DNA of 64,000 bases from Rhizobium aethiopicum (GCF_900094625.1 NZ_FMAJ01000010.1:62001-126000), one strand, 5' to 3'; shown: positions 26,747 through 35,444, numbered from the stretch's first letter. Notes: generated by a model from the sequence alone, not told the origin. Program-made: numbers and translations.

Positions 26747-27301
26747 GCCGGAAAACAGCGTGCCGGGATATGCGGACGGATCCGGATCGGTCGTCATGCC
26801 CTGACCGAGGCTGCGCTGCATAAGCATCGTATCGAGCCAGCGGCCGTGCTTATAACCGGTGCCCTTCATCAGGCCGACCTCCACAAAGCCTGTATTGAGA
26901 TGAAGCGCGATCGAGGCGGGGCTCGCGCCGCCGATGACCGCCACCATCTGACGGAAACCGAGAGCGGTGCAGCGGTCGATCAGCTCGGTCATCAGTGCCT
27001 TGCCGATACCCCGGCCACGCGCTTCACGCGCCAGATAGATTGAATCCTCAACCATCCAGCGATAGGCGGGGCGGGTGCGGAAGGACGAGGCATAGGCGTA
27101 GCCGAGGAAGTTTCCACTCGCGTCTGTCGCGGCGATATAGGGATACTGCTGGGCGACGATGGCCGAAAAACGCTGCATCATCTCGGCCTCGGAGGGCGGC
27201 GCAATCTCATAGCTTGCCACGCCGTTCAAAACGGAGTCGCGATAGATCTCCGTAATAGCGGGGATATCGGTTTGCGAAGCATCGCGCAGGAGGAAGGACA
27301 T
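26744..27301 (-). CDS. GNAT acetyltransferase, phosphinothricin-acetyltransferase-like
   Basis: A 185-aa GNAT enzyme. Family blocks: DASQTDIPAITEIYRDSVLN, YAYASSFRTRPAYRWMVEDSIYL, and the acetyl-CoA loop REARGRGIGKALM, then GFRQMVAVIGGASPASIALH. This is the PAT/YncA subgroup, which acetylates amino groups of methionine derivatives or phosphinothricin-like compounds; the natural substrate is unknown. The TAG stop lies at the edge of the family C repeat, and the last 15 residues (MTTDPDPSAYPGTLFSG) look like an added tail. Confidence 0.82.
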   Translation of the reverse strand: MSFLLRDASQTDIPAITEIYRDSVLNGVASYEIAPPSEAEMMQRFSAIVAQQYPYIAATDASGNFLGYAYASSFRTRPAYRWMVEDSIYLAREARGRGIGKALMTELIDRCTALGFRQMVAVIGGASPASIALHLNTGFVEVGLMKGTGYKHGRWLDTMLMQRSLGQGMTTDPDPSAYPGTLFSG

Positions 27302-27365
27302 TTCGGCGGCTGGTCCATGGAAAAGCAGGGCCTTCCTAAAATCATTCCCGGAAAACCGGCGCAAC

Positions 27366-27390
27366 AAAAAAGGCGGCCGAAGCCGCCTTT
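27366..27390 (-). terminator. Intrinsic terminator after the YccA-like gene
   Basis: On the minus strand AAGGCGGC-TTCG-GCCGCCTT with a stable TTCG loop is followed by six T. A strong terminator for the gene at 27410-28138. Confidence 0.9.
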
Positions 27391-27409
27391 TCGATCTCTG
27401 TGCGCCTGA

Positions 27410-28138
27410 TTATCTGCGGTTGCCCATGAACTGCAGCAGGAACATGAAGAGGTTGAGGAAGTCGAGATAGAGCGTCAGCGCGCCCATGATCGCCTTGCGG
27501 CCGGCGACGGCGACGTCGTCGGCTTCATAGTAGAGTTCCTTGATCCGCTGCGTGTCATAGGCGGTGAGGCCTGCGAAGATCAGAACGCCGATCACCGAGA
27601 TCGCGAACTGCAGCGCGGACGACTGCAGGAACAGATTGACGATTACGGCGATGATCAGGCCGAAGAGACCCATCATCAGGAACGAGCCCATTGCCGACAG
27701 GTCACGCCTCGTCGTGTAGCCGTAAAGCGACAGCGCGCCGAACGAGGCGGCGGTGACGAAGAAGGTCTGGACGACGCTCTGACCCGTATAGACCAGGAAG
27801 ATCGACGACAGCGACAGACCCACCAGGGCGGCATAGACCCAGAAGGTCGTTTGGGCCGCGGATACGCTCATCCGGTGAATGCGGAAGCTCAGGAAGAAGA
27901 CGACCGCCAGCGGCGCAAGAATGACGACCCAGCGCAACGGCGACTGGAACAGAAGCGCGCCGAACTGGGTAAGCTGGCCGTCCTGAACAGCGAAGTTGAA
28001 TCCGAGATATGCGGCCACACCAGTGATCGCCAAACCCAGCGCCATCAGGTTGTAGACCTTGAGCATATATGCGCGCAGGCCTTGATCAATCATCTCGCCG
28101 GTCTGAGCGCGGCTTTGATAGTTACGAAGATCAGCCAT
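27410..28138 (-). CDS. Bax inhibitor-1/YccA family membrane protein
   Basis: A 242-aa protein with seven predicted membrane helices of the BI-1/YccA family; E. coli YccA modulates FtsH and other members act as pH-sensitive calcium leaks. It starts MADLRNYQSRAQTGEMIDQGLR and has the family features LMALGLAITGVAAYL, GLTAYDTQRIKELYYEAD with the buried Asp and ALTLYLDFLNLFMFLLQFMG at the end. Single gene with its own terminator. Confidence 0.9.
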   Translation of the reverse strand: MADLRNYQSRAQTGEMIDQGLRAYMLKVYNLMALGLAITGVAAYLGFNFAVQDGQLTQFGALLFQSPLRWVVILAPLAVVFFLSFRIHRMSVSAAQTTFWVYAALVGLSLSSIFLVYTGQSVVQTFFVTAASFGALSLYGYTTRRDLSAMGSFLMMGLFGLIIAVIVNLFLQSSALQFAISVIGVLIFAGLTAYDTQRIKELYYEADDVAVAGRKAIMGALTLYLDFLNLFMFLLQFMGNRR

Positions 28139-28319
28139 AGTTTCCTCTTACAAGCTCCGATGGAGGTACGGTGTCGGGTGTTCGACCCGGGCGCCGCTGC
28201 GGAGCTCCAGCATGCCTGCAGACAATATGAGGCTTTCGCCCATTGCAAACAAGAGGGCTGCAAAGGTGCGGCCGGTTAAATCGCCGTAAGGTGAAGGCTT
28301 TTCGGCCGCGTTATCCGTC

Positions 28320-28426
28320 TAAAGCGCGTCGCGATCTTTCAGATACGCTCCACGCGCTTTAGGTCTTTGTTTTTACGCATGTCGTGATCGCAAAACCGCC
28401 GCATACGTTTGCGCGACATGCTCTAA
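28320..28426 (-). repeat. Family D two-module palindromic repeat (full copy)
   Basis: Module I is AAAGCGCGT...ACGCGCTTT; module II is GCATGTCG...CGACATGC. On the minus strand it begins TAGAGCATGTCGCGC directly at the stop codon of the ABC permease gene. A truncated copy is at 34339-34379. Confidence 0.8.
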
Positions 28427-30966
28427 AGCTCACGCAGTACAGGTGCCGCCTTCTGCCCTAGGATTCGCCAGGTGCCGATGAGGCCGATGCCGACGGTGAG
28501 CACCAATGCAGTGACGAGCGTCAGTCCCGCCACATCGGGCAGGAAGGTCGACGGCAGGCGCATGATGCGGGCGACGATGAACCAGGCGGCGACGGCGCCG
28601 GCGATCAGCGAGAAGATCGCGGTCGCGAGCCCCAGGATCAGATACTCATAGCTGAAGGCGCGGATCAGCATGGCGCGTGTGGCGCCGAGCGTCTTCAGCA
28701 CCACGGCGTCGTGGGTGCGCGCCCGGTTTCCCGCGGCAAGCGCACCGGCAAGGACGAGGATCGAGGCGACGAGGGCCACGGAAGCTGCGGCACGGATTGC
28801 GGTCGCAAGCTGCGCTACGAGCCGATTGACGATATCGATCGCGTCCTTGACGCGAACGCTGGTGATCGTCGGATAGGTGTTTGTGACGGATTTCAGGATC
28901 GCTGCATCCTCGGCCGGCGTCGAGGAGGGATCGGTCAGCGTCGCCAGCCAGGCGTGCGGGGCGCCGCGGAAGGTATTGGGCGAGAAGACCATGACGAAAT
29001 TGATCGACAGCGATTCCCATTCGACACGGCGCAGATTGGCGATCTTCGCCGTGATGTTACGTCCGAGGACGTTGACGGTGACGGTGTCGCCGATCTTGAG
29101 GCCAAGCTCGTGCGCCTCTTCCGAGGAGAAGGAGACAAGCGGCTCGCCGCTGTAATCCTTGTCCCACCAGCTGCCTTCGCTGAGGGCGGCATTTTCCGGG
29201 AGGGTGTCGGCATAGGTGATGCCGCGATCACCGTTCAGCACCCAGCGACCGGCGGCCGGCACGTTCAACTTCGAGACGTCCTCTCCGTTGAAGGCGATGA
29301 TCCGGCCGCGCAGCATCGGCACTTCCATGAGCTTGCCTTCCGGCGCCTGTGACTGGACGAGCTTTCGAAAAGCGTCGACCTCGGCGCTCTGGATGTCGAC
29401 GAAGAAGAAGTTCGGTGCACCCTCGTTCATGCGGCCGGTCAGCTGCCGGCGCAGGTTGCCGTCGATTAGGGTCAGGGTCACCAGCAATGCCAGGCCGAGC
29501 CCGAGCGAAAGCACGACCGAGGGTGTCAGCGCGCCGGGGCGGTGGATGTTGCCGATCGCTAGCCTCAGCGCCGGCGAGTTGACGCGCGGGCTGCGGCGCG
29601 CAAGCCAAGCGATCAGTGCCGCGACGAGGCGCAGGACGACGAAGGCGAAGATGATCGCGCCGACGAAGACGACGGCGATAAAGCGGTCGTAGGCGGTGAG
29701 GATGGCAAGGCCGGCAAGGGCCGCCATGAAGAGGGTGGCAAGCAGGACATAGGGCCAGGACGGCAGATGACGGGCTTCGAAACCCTGCTCTCGGAAGAGC
29801 GCTGTTGCCGGCACTTCGCGGGCATGGCCGAGCGGCAGGATGGCGAAGGCGAGCGTCGTCAGGATGCCGAAGAGGCTGGCGAGCAGCAGGGCGCCGGGGT
29901 AAAGGGCCGGCGCTGTCGAGACCGGCAGGAATTGGGCAAGGAACTGCGCTGCAAAGATCGGCGACAGAGCGCCGATGACGAGGCCGGCCGCGATGCCGCC
30001 GAGGGCGATGATGGCGATCTGCAAGAGATAGATCAGCACGACCGTGGTTGCCGGCGCGCCGAGGCATTTAAAGGTGGCGATGGTGGTGCGCTTGGAATCC
30101 AGGAAGGCGCGCACGGCATTGGCGACGCCGACGCCGCCGACGATCAACGCGGTCAAGCCCACCAGCGTCAGGAACTGCGAAAAGCGGGTGATGTTTTCGG
30201 TGAGCGAGGGTGCCGCGCGGTCACTGGTGCGGATCGCCCATCCGGCGGAGGGGAATTCCCGGGATGCGCGCGCCTGAATGCCAGACATCGCACCCCTGTC
30301 TTCCAGGCGGATCTTATAGGCATGTTCCACCAGGCTTCCCGTCTGGATCAGCCCCGAGGCTTCGAGCGCGCCGCGGCTGACGATCAGACGCGGGGCAAAG
30401 CCGAAACCTTCCGACAGTGCATCCGGCTCGGTCTTCACCGTGCCGGTGATGCTGAGCTTGACGTTGCCGAGCAGCAATTCGTCGCCGACCGAAAGGCCGA
30501 GCCGATCGAGAAGCAGGGGCGCCGCCACCGCGCCGTAAGTGCCGCCTTCGCCGGAAAGAAGCGCTGCGATGGGGTAGTTGGGCTCGGCTTCGAACCGGCC
30601 ATAGAGCGGATAGGCGTCGTCGACCGCCTTGACCTCGACCAGCGCCTGGTCGGAACCGTCGGGCTTGCGGGCCATCGAGCGCAGTCCGGTCGAAACCGAG
30701 ACGGTGCCGAGACCTTCGAGGAAGCCCAATTCGGCAGGTGTGGCCTCGCGATTGTTGAGCTCGAAGCGGACGTCGCCGGCAAGCAGCTCCTGCCCCTGCG
30801 AAGCGATCGTGTCGGTAATCGACTGCGAAACGGAATTGACGGCGGCGATCGCCCCCGTGCCGAGCGCAATGCAGGCCAGAAAGATATAGAATCCGCGAAC
30901 GCCGCCGCGCAGCTCGCGGAGCGCCAGGCGGAGAGCGAGCGAAATACGTGGCGTGACCATCCTCAT
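28423..30966 (-). CDS. YbbP-type ABC transporter permease (FtsX domains)
   Basis: An 847-aa inner-membrane protein with about ten helices and two FtsX-type permease domains flanking large periplasmic parts (residues about 45-260 and 490-700), as in YbbP of E. coli. It starts MRMVTPRISLALRLALRELRG, its ATG overlapping the stop of the ATPase gene (ATGA). Partner of the ATPase at 30963-31670 and divergent from a TesA-type hydrolase, the same trio as ybbA-ybbP-tesA in enterobacteria. Such MacB-like systems usually act on periplasmic or lipid-linked substrates. The TAG stop lies at the edge of a family D repeat. Confidence 0.85.
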   Translation of the reverse strand: MRMVTPRISLALRLALRELRGGVRGFYIFLACIALGTGAIAAVNSVSQSITDTIASQGQELLAGDVRFELNNREATPAELGFLEGLGTVSVSTGLRSMARKPDGSDQALVEVKAVDDAYPLYGRFEAEPNYPIAALLSGEGGTYGAVAAPLLLDRLGLSVGDELLLGNVKLSITGTVKTEPDALSEGFGFAPRLIVSRGALEASGLIQTGSLVEHAYKIRLEDRGAMSGIQARASREFPSAGWAIRTSDRAAPSLTENITRFSQFLTLVGLTALIVGGVGVANAVRAFLDSKRTTIATFKCLGAPATTVVLIYLLQIAIIALGGIAAGLVIGALSPIFAAQFLAQFLPVSTAPALYPGALLLASLFGILTTLAFAILPLGHAREVPATALFREQGFEARHLPSWPYVLLATLFMAALAGLAILTAYDRFIAVVFVGAIIFAFVVLRLVAALIAWLARRSPRVNSPALRLAIGNIHRPGALTPSVVLSLGLGLALLVTLTLIDGNLRRQLTGRMNEGAPNFFFVDIQSAEVDAFRKLVQSQAPEGKLMEVPMLRGRIIAFNGEDVSKLNVPAAGRWVLNGDRGITYADTLPENAALSEGSWWDKDYSGEPLVSFSSEEAHELGLKIGDTVTVNVLGRNITAKIANLRRVEWESLSINFVMVFSPNTFRGAPHAWLATLTDPSSTPAEDAAILKSVTNTYPTITSVRVKDAIDIVNRLVAQLATAIRAAASVALVASILVLAGALAAGNRARTHDAVVLKTLGATRAMLIRAFSYEYLILGLATAIFSLIAGAVAAWFIVARIMRLPSTFLPDVAGLTLVTALVLTVGIGLIGTWRILGQKAAPVLREL

Positions 30967-31670
30967 GCGAATGCCGCCTCGCTGTGGCGGGCGGCGCTGT
31001 CGCCTTCGATCCTGCCCGAGCGGACGCGGATCTGGCGCGAGCAGCGGTTTGCAAGCGAGACGTCATGGGTGACGAGAAGCAGCGTCATGCCGCGTTCGGC
31101 CTGCTTGGCAAACAGCAGGTCGGCGATCTGGCGGCCGGTCTCGGTATCGAGATTGCCTGTTGGCTCGTCGGCGATCAGGAGGGCGGGCGAGGGGGCAAGC
31201 GCCCTTGCGATCGCCACGCGCTGCTGTTCGCCGCCGGAAAGCTGGCCCGGATAGTGGTTCAGCCGCTCCCCGAGCCCGACCGAATTCAGCTCGCGACGTG
31301 CGATTTCGAAGGCGTTCGCAACATTGGCGAGCTCCAGCGGCACGGCGACGTTTTCCAGCGCCGTCATATTGGCGATCAGGTGGAAGGATTGGAAGACGAT
31401 GCCGATGTTGCGACCGCGAAAATCTGCGACCTCATCCTCGCTTAGCGCGTGGAGCGGCGTGTCGTTGATGTTGATTTCGCCGCTGTCGAGCTTCTCCAGT
31501 CCGGCAAGCACCATCAGGAGGGTGGACTTGCCGGAACCGGAAGGGCCGACGATGCCGACGGATTCCCCGGCGTCGATATCGAGATCGATGCCCTTCAGCA
31601 CATGGACGGAGGCGGCCGCACTGCCAAGTGTCAGATCGGCGCTCTTCAACTCGATGATGGTTTTTGCCAA
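30963..31670 (-). CDS. YbbA-type ABC transporter ATP-binding protein
   Basis: A 235-aa ABC ATPase of the LolD/MacB class: Walker A GIVGPSGSGKSTLL, Q-loop VFQSFHLI, signature LSGGEQQRVAIARAL, Walker B LLIADEPTGNLD, H-loop VTHD. I take the TTG at 31668-31670 as the start (AKTIIELKSADLTLG), since no ATG lies near and the frame upstream does not resemble the family. Overlaps the permease gene. Confidence 0.9.
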   Translation of the reverse strand: MAKTIIELKSADLTLGSAAASVHVLKGIDLDIDAGESVGIVGPSGSGKSTLLMVLAGLEKLDSGEININDTPLHALSEDEVADFRGRNIGIVFQSFHLIANMTALENVAVPLELANVANAFEIARRELNSVGLGERLNHYPGQLSGGEQQRVAIARALAPSPALLIADEPTGNLDTETGRQIADLLFAKQAERGMTLLLVTHDVSLANRCSRQIRVRSGRIEGDSAARHSEAAFA

Positions 31671-31742
31671 GGGAAATCGCCCTATATAAATCGGTAATCC
31701 AATGGCCGCATAACGGCCCCTCGCCAATCTAGGGAAAGCAGG

Positions 31743-32387
31743 ATGAGATTTAAAGTTGCCGCCCTTCAATTCACCGTCATTGCCATCTCGCTGATCTTTG
31801 CCGCCGGCGCAAATGCGCGGACGATCAATCTCGTCGGATTCGGCGACAGCCTGATGGCAGGCTATCAGCTGCCGCCCGGTGACGGCTTTCCCGAAAAGCT
31901 GCAGGCTGCCCTGAAGGCGAAGGGGCTGGACGTCGCCATCGCCAATGCCGGCGTCTCGGGCGATACGACGACAGGGGGCCTCGCCCGGATCGACTGGTCG
32001 GTGCCGGATGGCACAGATGGCGTCATCCTCGAACTCGGCGCCAATGATGCGCTGCGCGGCATCCCGCCGGAGGAGAGCGAGAAAAATCTCGATCAGATGA
32101 TTAGCCGACTGAAGCAGCGCGGCATCGCCGTGCTGCTCGTCGGTATGATGGCGCCGCCCAATATGGGGGCGGACTATGCCGCACGCTTCAATCCGATTTA
32201 TCGGAAACTTTCGGAGAAACACGGAGTTCGGCTTTACGACTTCTTCCTTGATGGGGTGGTGCTTGATGCGGGGCTCAAGCTCAGCGACGGCATGCATCCG
32301 AATGCGAAGGGCGTCGATGTCATGGTTCAGAAGATGGAAGCCGATGTCACAAATTTCGTCGGGACGATTTCTTCTGTGAAGAATTAG
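31743..32387 (+). CDS. tesA: TesA-type arylesterase / lysophospholipase L1
   Basis: A 214-aa secreted SGNH hydrolase. A signal peptide (FKVAALQFTVIAISLIFAAGANA) is followed by block I GFGDSLMAGYQLPPG with the catalytic Ser, block III GANDALRG and block V SDGMHPNAKG with Asp and His. Members hydrolyse acyl-thioesters, aryl esters and lysophospholipids in the periplasm. Divergent from the YbbA/YbbP transporter with a gap of about 70 bp, so the two units may share control. Confidence 0.9.
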   Translation: MRFKVAALQFTVIAISLIFAAGANARTINLVGFGDSLMAGYQLPPGDGFPEKLQAALKAKGLDVAIANAGVSGDTTTGGLARIDWSVPDGTDGVILELGANDALRGIPPEESEKNLDQMISRLKQRGIAVLLVGMMAPPNMGADYAARFNPIYRKLSEKHGVRLYDFFLDGVVLDAGLKLSDGMHPNAKGVDVMVQKMEADVTNFVGTISSVKN

Positions 32388-32455
32388 GGGGTTGCACGGC
32401 CGTTGATTGCGTGATTCCGTGTAAGCACCTGCAAAAGATTCGGGGAGTGCTCGTT

Positions 32456-33049
32456 ATGCCGAGACTGTTTACCGCCCTCGAAATTCCGCGAAATGCGGCA
32501 ATGAGTCTTTCATTGCTGCGCGGTGGTCTCCCCGGAGCACGATGGATCGATGTGGAGAATTACCACATCACGTTACGCTTCATCGGTGATGTTGACGGCC
32601 GTACGGCCGATGAAATCGTTGAACGCCTCGACCGGATCGACCGGCCGGAATTCCAGTTCCGGCTCGAAGGTGTCGGCTCCTTCGGCTCGAAGAAACCGCA
32701 TTCGGTCTGGGCAGGCGTCTCGCAATCGCCTGAGATGTACGCCCTGCAGGCCGAGATCGAACGGATCTGCCAGCGTATCGGGCTGCCGTCGGATCCCCGC
32801 AAATTCATGCCGCACGTGACGCTGGCGAGACTCAAATCCTCGCGGCTCGACGATGTCGTGCAATATCTGGCCGGACGTGGCAACTTCCACACCGCGACCT
32901 TTACGGCGCCGCGCTTCGTGCTGCTTTCATCGCGCGAATCGGTCGGCGGCGGGCCTTACCTCACCGAGGAAGTGTTCCCACTGCACGAAGTGCGTTCGGC
33001 GCCCAGCGTTTCGAGCAGGCTGCTGCAGCCGGTGAAGAGCCTGGTATAA
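32456..33049 (+). CDS. thpR: RNA 2',3'-cyclic phosphodiesterase (2'-5' RNA ligase family)
   Basis: A 197-aa protein of the 2H phosphoesterase family with both HxT motifs, NYHITLRFIGDVD and FMPHVTLARL, and the start MPRLFTALEIP. ThpR opens 2',3'-cyclic phosphates and can ligate 2'-5' in vitro. The last 30 residues (VRSAPSVSSRLLQPVKSLV) extend past the usual end and overlap by 94 bp, on the opposite strand, the 3' end of a broken phosphatase gene. Confidence 0.88.
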   Translation: MPRLFTALEIPRNAAMSLSLLRGGLPGARWIDVENYHITLRFIGDVDGRTADEIVERLDRIDRPEFQFRLEGVGSFGSKKPHSVWAGVSQSPEMYALQAEIERICQRIGLPSDPRKFMPHVTLARLKSSRLDDVVQYLAGRGNFHTATFTAPRFVLLSSRESVGGGPYLTEEVFPLHEVRSAPSVSSRLLQPVKSLV

Positions 33050-33557
33050 ACAACCTCGAAACCGTCCGAGCCGCCATAATAGGGATCGGGGATATTCTCT
33101 GCGGTTCCGAGCGCTGCATCGCCGAAAAGGCGGATGTTCGCTTCCGGCGTTGCGATCTTTCGAAGCGCCGCCACATTGTCACGATCCATGGTGAGAATCA
33201 GATCGAAATCCGTGAAATCCTTCAGTTGGATGCGCCGGGCGCGTTGTCGCGATATGTCGATGCCGTGGCTTTTTGCGGTGGCGACCGAGCGTCGGTCGGG
33301 CTGATCGCCCGCCTGCCAGCCGCCGGTGCCGGCGGAATCGATCGTGGAGTGGTCGATCAGGCCAGCCTCGGCGACAAGATGGCCAAAAATTCCTTCCGGC
33401 AGAGCATGATGCCGAAAAGTGTGAGCGGTTTCGGACGACATCATGCTCTAACTCTTAGTTAAGAACAGAATTCAGGATCCGACCTGAAATCATCCTGTTC
33501 TGGCGGTGAACGGCATATATTGCGCATGCAAACGAAGAGGATGCTGATGCGTTTCAT
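32956..33557 (-). pseudogene. Low-molecular-weight protein-tyrosine phosphatase, split by a repeat
   Basis: Two parts of one gene are visible. Codons from the ATG at 33557 read MKRISILFVCMRNICRSP, the N-terminus with the catalytic CX5R loop. After CRSP the reading enters the family B repeat and stops at 33459-33461. The rest (LPEGIFGHLVAEAGLIDHST, then the general-acid region IPDPYYGGSDGFEVVY) resumes at about 33402 in a different frame. Family members read CRSPLAEG here, so the element of about 100 bp entered right behind the loop. The downstream frame could start at ATG 33444 inside the repeat but would lack the nucleophile. In the loop the usual Leu-Gly is Met-Arg, another sign of decay. 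Confidence 0.85.
33401..33502 (+). repeat. Family B two-module palindromic repeat (copy 2), inside the phosphatase gene
   Basis: Module I AGAGCATGATGCCGAAAAG with partner TTTCGGACGACATCATGCTCT; module II TTCAGG/CCTGAA; end CCTGTTCT. Same architecture as 24886-24995, but the module II stem has changed on both sides (TCAGG/CCTGA against TTAGG/CCTAA), so pairing is kept. Confidence 0.85.
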
Positions 33558-33592
33558 CAGTAGACCTGCCAGACGGATAGGAGGACCATCGC

Positions 33593-33898
33593 ATGAAATG
33601 GGAAAAACTGGAACGTGCGGCAGTAGACGCTGAACTGACCAAGCTTGCAGGCTGGACGCTCAACGACGCGGCCTCCGCGATATCGAAGACATACAAGTTT
33701 TCGAATTTCATCGAGGCTTTCGGCTTCATGACCGAGGCTGCCATCGTGGCCGAAAAACTCAACCACCATCCGGAATGGTTCAACGTCTATTCGAAGGTGG
33801 AGGTGACGCTGAACACGCATGATTCCGGCGGGCTGACGGAGCTGGATTTCAAGCTCGCCAAGGCCATGGAGAAGGCGGCGGCGCGACGTATTGTTTGA
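33593..33898 (+). CDS. phhB: Pterin-4a-carbinolamine dehydratase
   Basis: A 101-aa PCD/DCoH-family enzyme that dehydrates 4a-hydroxytetrahydropterin. The active-site block EKLNHHPEWFNVYSKVEVTL with the His pair, then THDSGGLTELD, is complete. Start preceded by GGAGG. No aromatic-amino-acid hydroxylase gene is nearby; in rhizobia the protein may serve molybdopterin or other pterin recycling. Confidence 0.93.
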   Translation: MKWEKLERAAVDAELTKLAGWTLNDAASAISKTYKFSNFIEAFGFMTEAAIVAEKLNHHPEWFNVYSKVEVTLNTHDSGGLTELDFKLAKAMEKAAARRIV

Positions 33899-33948
33899 AA
33901 GCGGAAGCGCCATCACCATATGTTCGCATGGACGAAAGGATGTGAGGG

Positions 33949-34341
33949 ATGGACGAGGTCAAATTCGGGGAAATCCTGCTGCCGGGCGACGAGGACACGC
34001 AGAGCCGCCGGGAAAAGACCGTGCGGCAGAAATTCTGGCCGACCTTCCGGCGGGCGGTGCGGCAGATTCCGTTTTCGCGCGACGTCGTAGCCGGTTTCTA
34101 CTGCGCCCTCGATCCACAGACGCCGACGAAGGTGCGCGGCGTGCTGCTCGCAGCGCTCGCCTATTTCGTCATGCCGGTCGACATGATCCCTGACATTTTT
34201 GCCCTCGTCGGTTTTTCCGACGATATCGCCGTGCTCTCGGCCGCCTTCGCCATGGTCCGCGGCCACGTCCGGCCGGGACATTACGAAGCGGCCGACCGCA
34301 TTCTCGCCGATAAGCCCGAGGAAGCAATGAAGACGATCTAG
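33949..34341 (+). CDS. YkvA family (DUF1232) protein
   Basis: A 130-aa protein with the DUF1232 core: RDVVAGFYCALDPQTPTKVRG, AALAYFVMPVDMIPDIFALVG, FSDDIAVLSAAF. The D-P-x-D motif before a hydrophobic helix is typical; some members are membrane-associated, function unknown. Only the ATG at 33949 fits. The TAG stop coincides with the first bases of a family D repeat. Confidence 0.82.
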   Translation: MDEVKFGEILLPGDEDTQSRREKTVRQKFWPTFRRAVRQIPFSRDVVAGFYCALDPQTPTKVRGVLLAALAYFVMPVDMIPDIFALVGFSDDIAVLSAAFAMVRGHVRPGHYEAADRILADKPEEAMKTI

Positions 34342-34379
34342 AGCATGTCGCGCCAAAGTGTGCAGCGGTTTGCGGCGAT
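34339..34379 (+). repeat. Family D repeat (truncated copy)
   Basis: TAGAGCATGTCGCGCCAAAG, then TGTGCAGCGGTTTGCGGCG matches the module II end of the 28320-28426 element in the same orientation relative to the upstream gene stop. It breaks off at a sigma-factor fragment. Confidence 0.65.
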
Positions 34380-34380
34380 A

Positions 34381-34535
34381 GGCCTTGTGCCAGAGCACGA
34401 TCATGATCTCCTGCACCGGCTCTTCGGCCTCGCCTGACGTCATCTTCTTGCGCATCAGCCAGGTCTTCAAACGCGGAGCGAAATAGTCGAACAAGATGGA
34501 AAGGCCTGTTGGTCGCGATCGTCTGCGAAGACCTT
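34381..34535 (-). pseudogene. ECF sigma factor, N-terminal fragment with frameshift
   Basis: On the minus strand KVFADDRDQQAF is read in one frame, then ILFDYFAPRLKTWLMRKKM and TSGEAEEPVQEIMIVLWHKA in another, one base having been lost around 34498-34500. This is region 2 of an ECF sigma-70 factor (compare the FAxLFDxFAPRLKxWLMR start of rhizobial members and the LVQExMLxVWHKA end of region 2). The rest of the gene is missing: the sequence runs into a family D repeat. No start codon is left upstream. A relic, not a working gene. Confidence 0.75.
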
Positions 34536-34909
34536 TGCGAGGCAGCGAAACGCTGTCTTACCTCGGCATCAATGTCGTCTCACCAGCCCCCTGCGACGAA
34601 AATTTCGTCCCGGATTTCCAAAGTCTTAATGAGGTACAACGGATTTTTGTAAGGTCAAACTCTTGCCTGAATCTTTGTGTCTTAGAGTCAGCCGAACGGC
34701 CGGCCGGTGCCATCGGCGCACCGGCATCGCAGCCGATTTCAGCAAGGGGCAAAAGTGGTAGTCGAGCTGAAATGACACAGGCACATACAAATCGCAGCTA
34801 TTGTTGACCATTTGGTAACCTGAATTAAGTCAAAATAAAGCAGATCGTGATTATGCGCCGCCCGCTATGATCACTTCGGGCCTTGAATCGCAAGAACCGG
34901 CAGGAATCC
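34536..34909. other. Intergenic region before the IalB-like gene
   Basis: No gene recognised. From about 34760 it becomes AT-rich. TTGACC at 34804-34809 could be a -35 element for the downstream gene, but no convincing -10 follows at 17 bp. Confidence 0.35.
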
Positions 34910-35419
34910 ATGTTTGTGAAAAGTATCGTATCCGCCCTCGCCCTCACCCTGACAATGGCCGGAGTGGCGGCAGCGCAGCAGGCCGCGCCGAACCGCATCC
35001 AGCAGTTCCAGGCATGGGGCGCCTATTCCTACAAGTCGGGCAGCAGCACCGTGTGCTACGTGCTGTCCGTTCCGACGGCAAAGCAGCCGGCAAGCGTCGA
35101 CCATGGTGACAATTTCTTCATTGTCTCGCAGCGTCCGGGCCAGAACATCTCCTATGAGCCGCAGGCGATGATGGGCTACACCGTCAAGGAAAATTCGAAG
35201 ATCAATGTCATCATCGACAACAAGACCTTTGTCATGTTCACCAAGGACAAGGCCGGCTGGGTCGAGAATGCAGCTCAAGAGCCGGCCCTTGTCGCTGCGA
35301 TGAAGACTGGCCATTCGATGACCGTGAGTGCCGTTTCGCGCAAGGGCACCGGCACCTCCTACAGCTATTCGCTGTCGGGCATCTCGGCGGCGCTGAAGCA
35401 GATCGAAACCTGCAAGTAA
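34910..35419 (+). CDS. Invasion-associated locus B (IalB) family secreted protein
   Basis: A 169-aa exported protein. The signal peptide (MFVKSIVSALALTLTMAGVAAA) precedes an IalB-type domain: FQAWGAYSYKSGSSTVCYVL, FFIVSQRPGQNISYEPQAMMGY, FVMFTKDKAGWVEN and a final Cys near the C-terminus that probably pairs with the first. Named after a Bartonella invasion factor, but common in free-living and symbiotic Rhizobiales, where its role is unknown. AGGA precedes the chosen ATG. Confidence 0.85.
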   Translation: MFVKSIVSALALTLTMAGVAAAQQAAPNRIQQFQAWGAYSYKSGSSTVCYVLSVPTAKQPASVDHGDNFFIVSQRPGQNISYEPQAMMGYTVKENSKINVIIDNKTFVMFTKDKAGWVENAAQEPALVAAMKTGHSMTVSAVSRKGTGTSYSYSLSGISAALKQIETCK

Positions 35420-35444
35420 GCGACACCTCGCCTGAGAAGTTTCA

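Noticed and set aside
33402..33444. Functional short phosphatase starting at ATG 33444
   Set aside because: It would begin inside the repeat and lack the CX5R loop, so no catalysis is possible; treated as the 3' part of a pseudogene.
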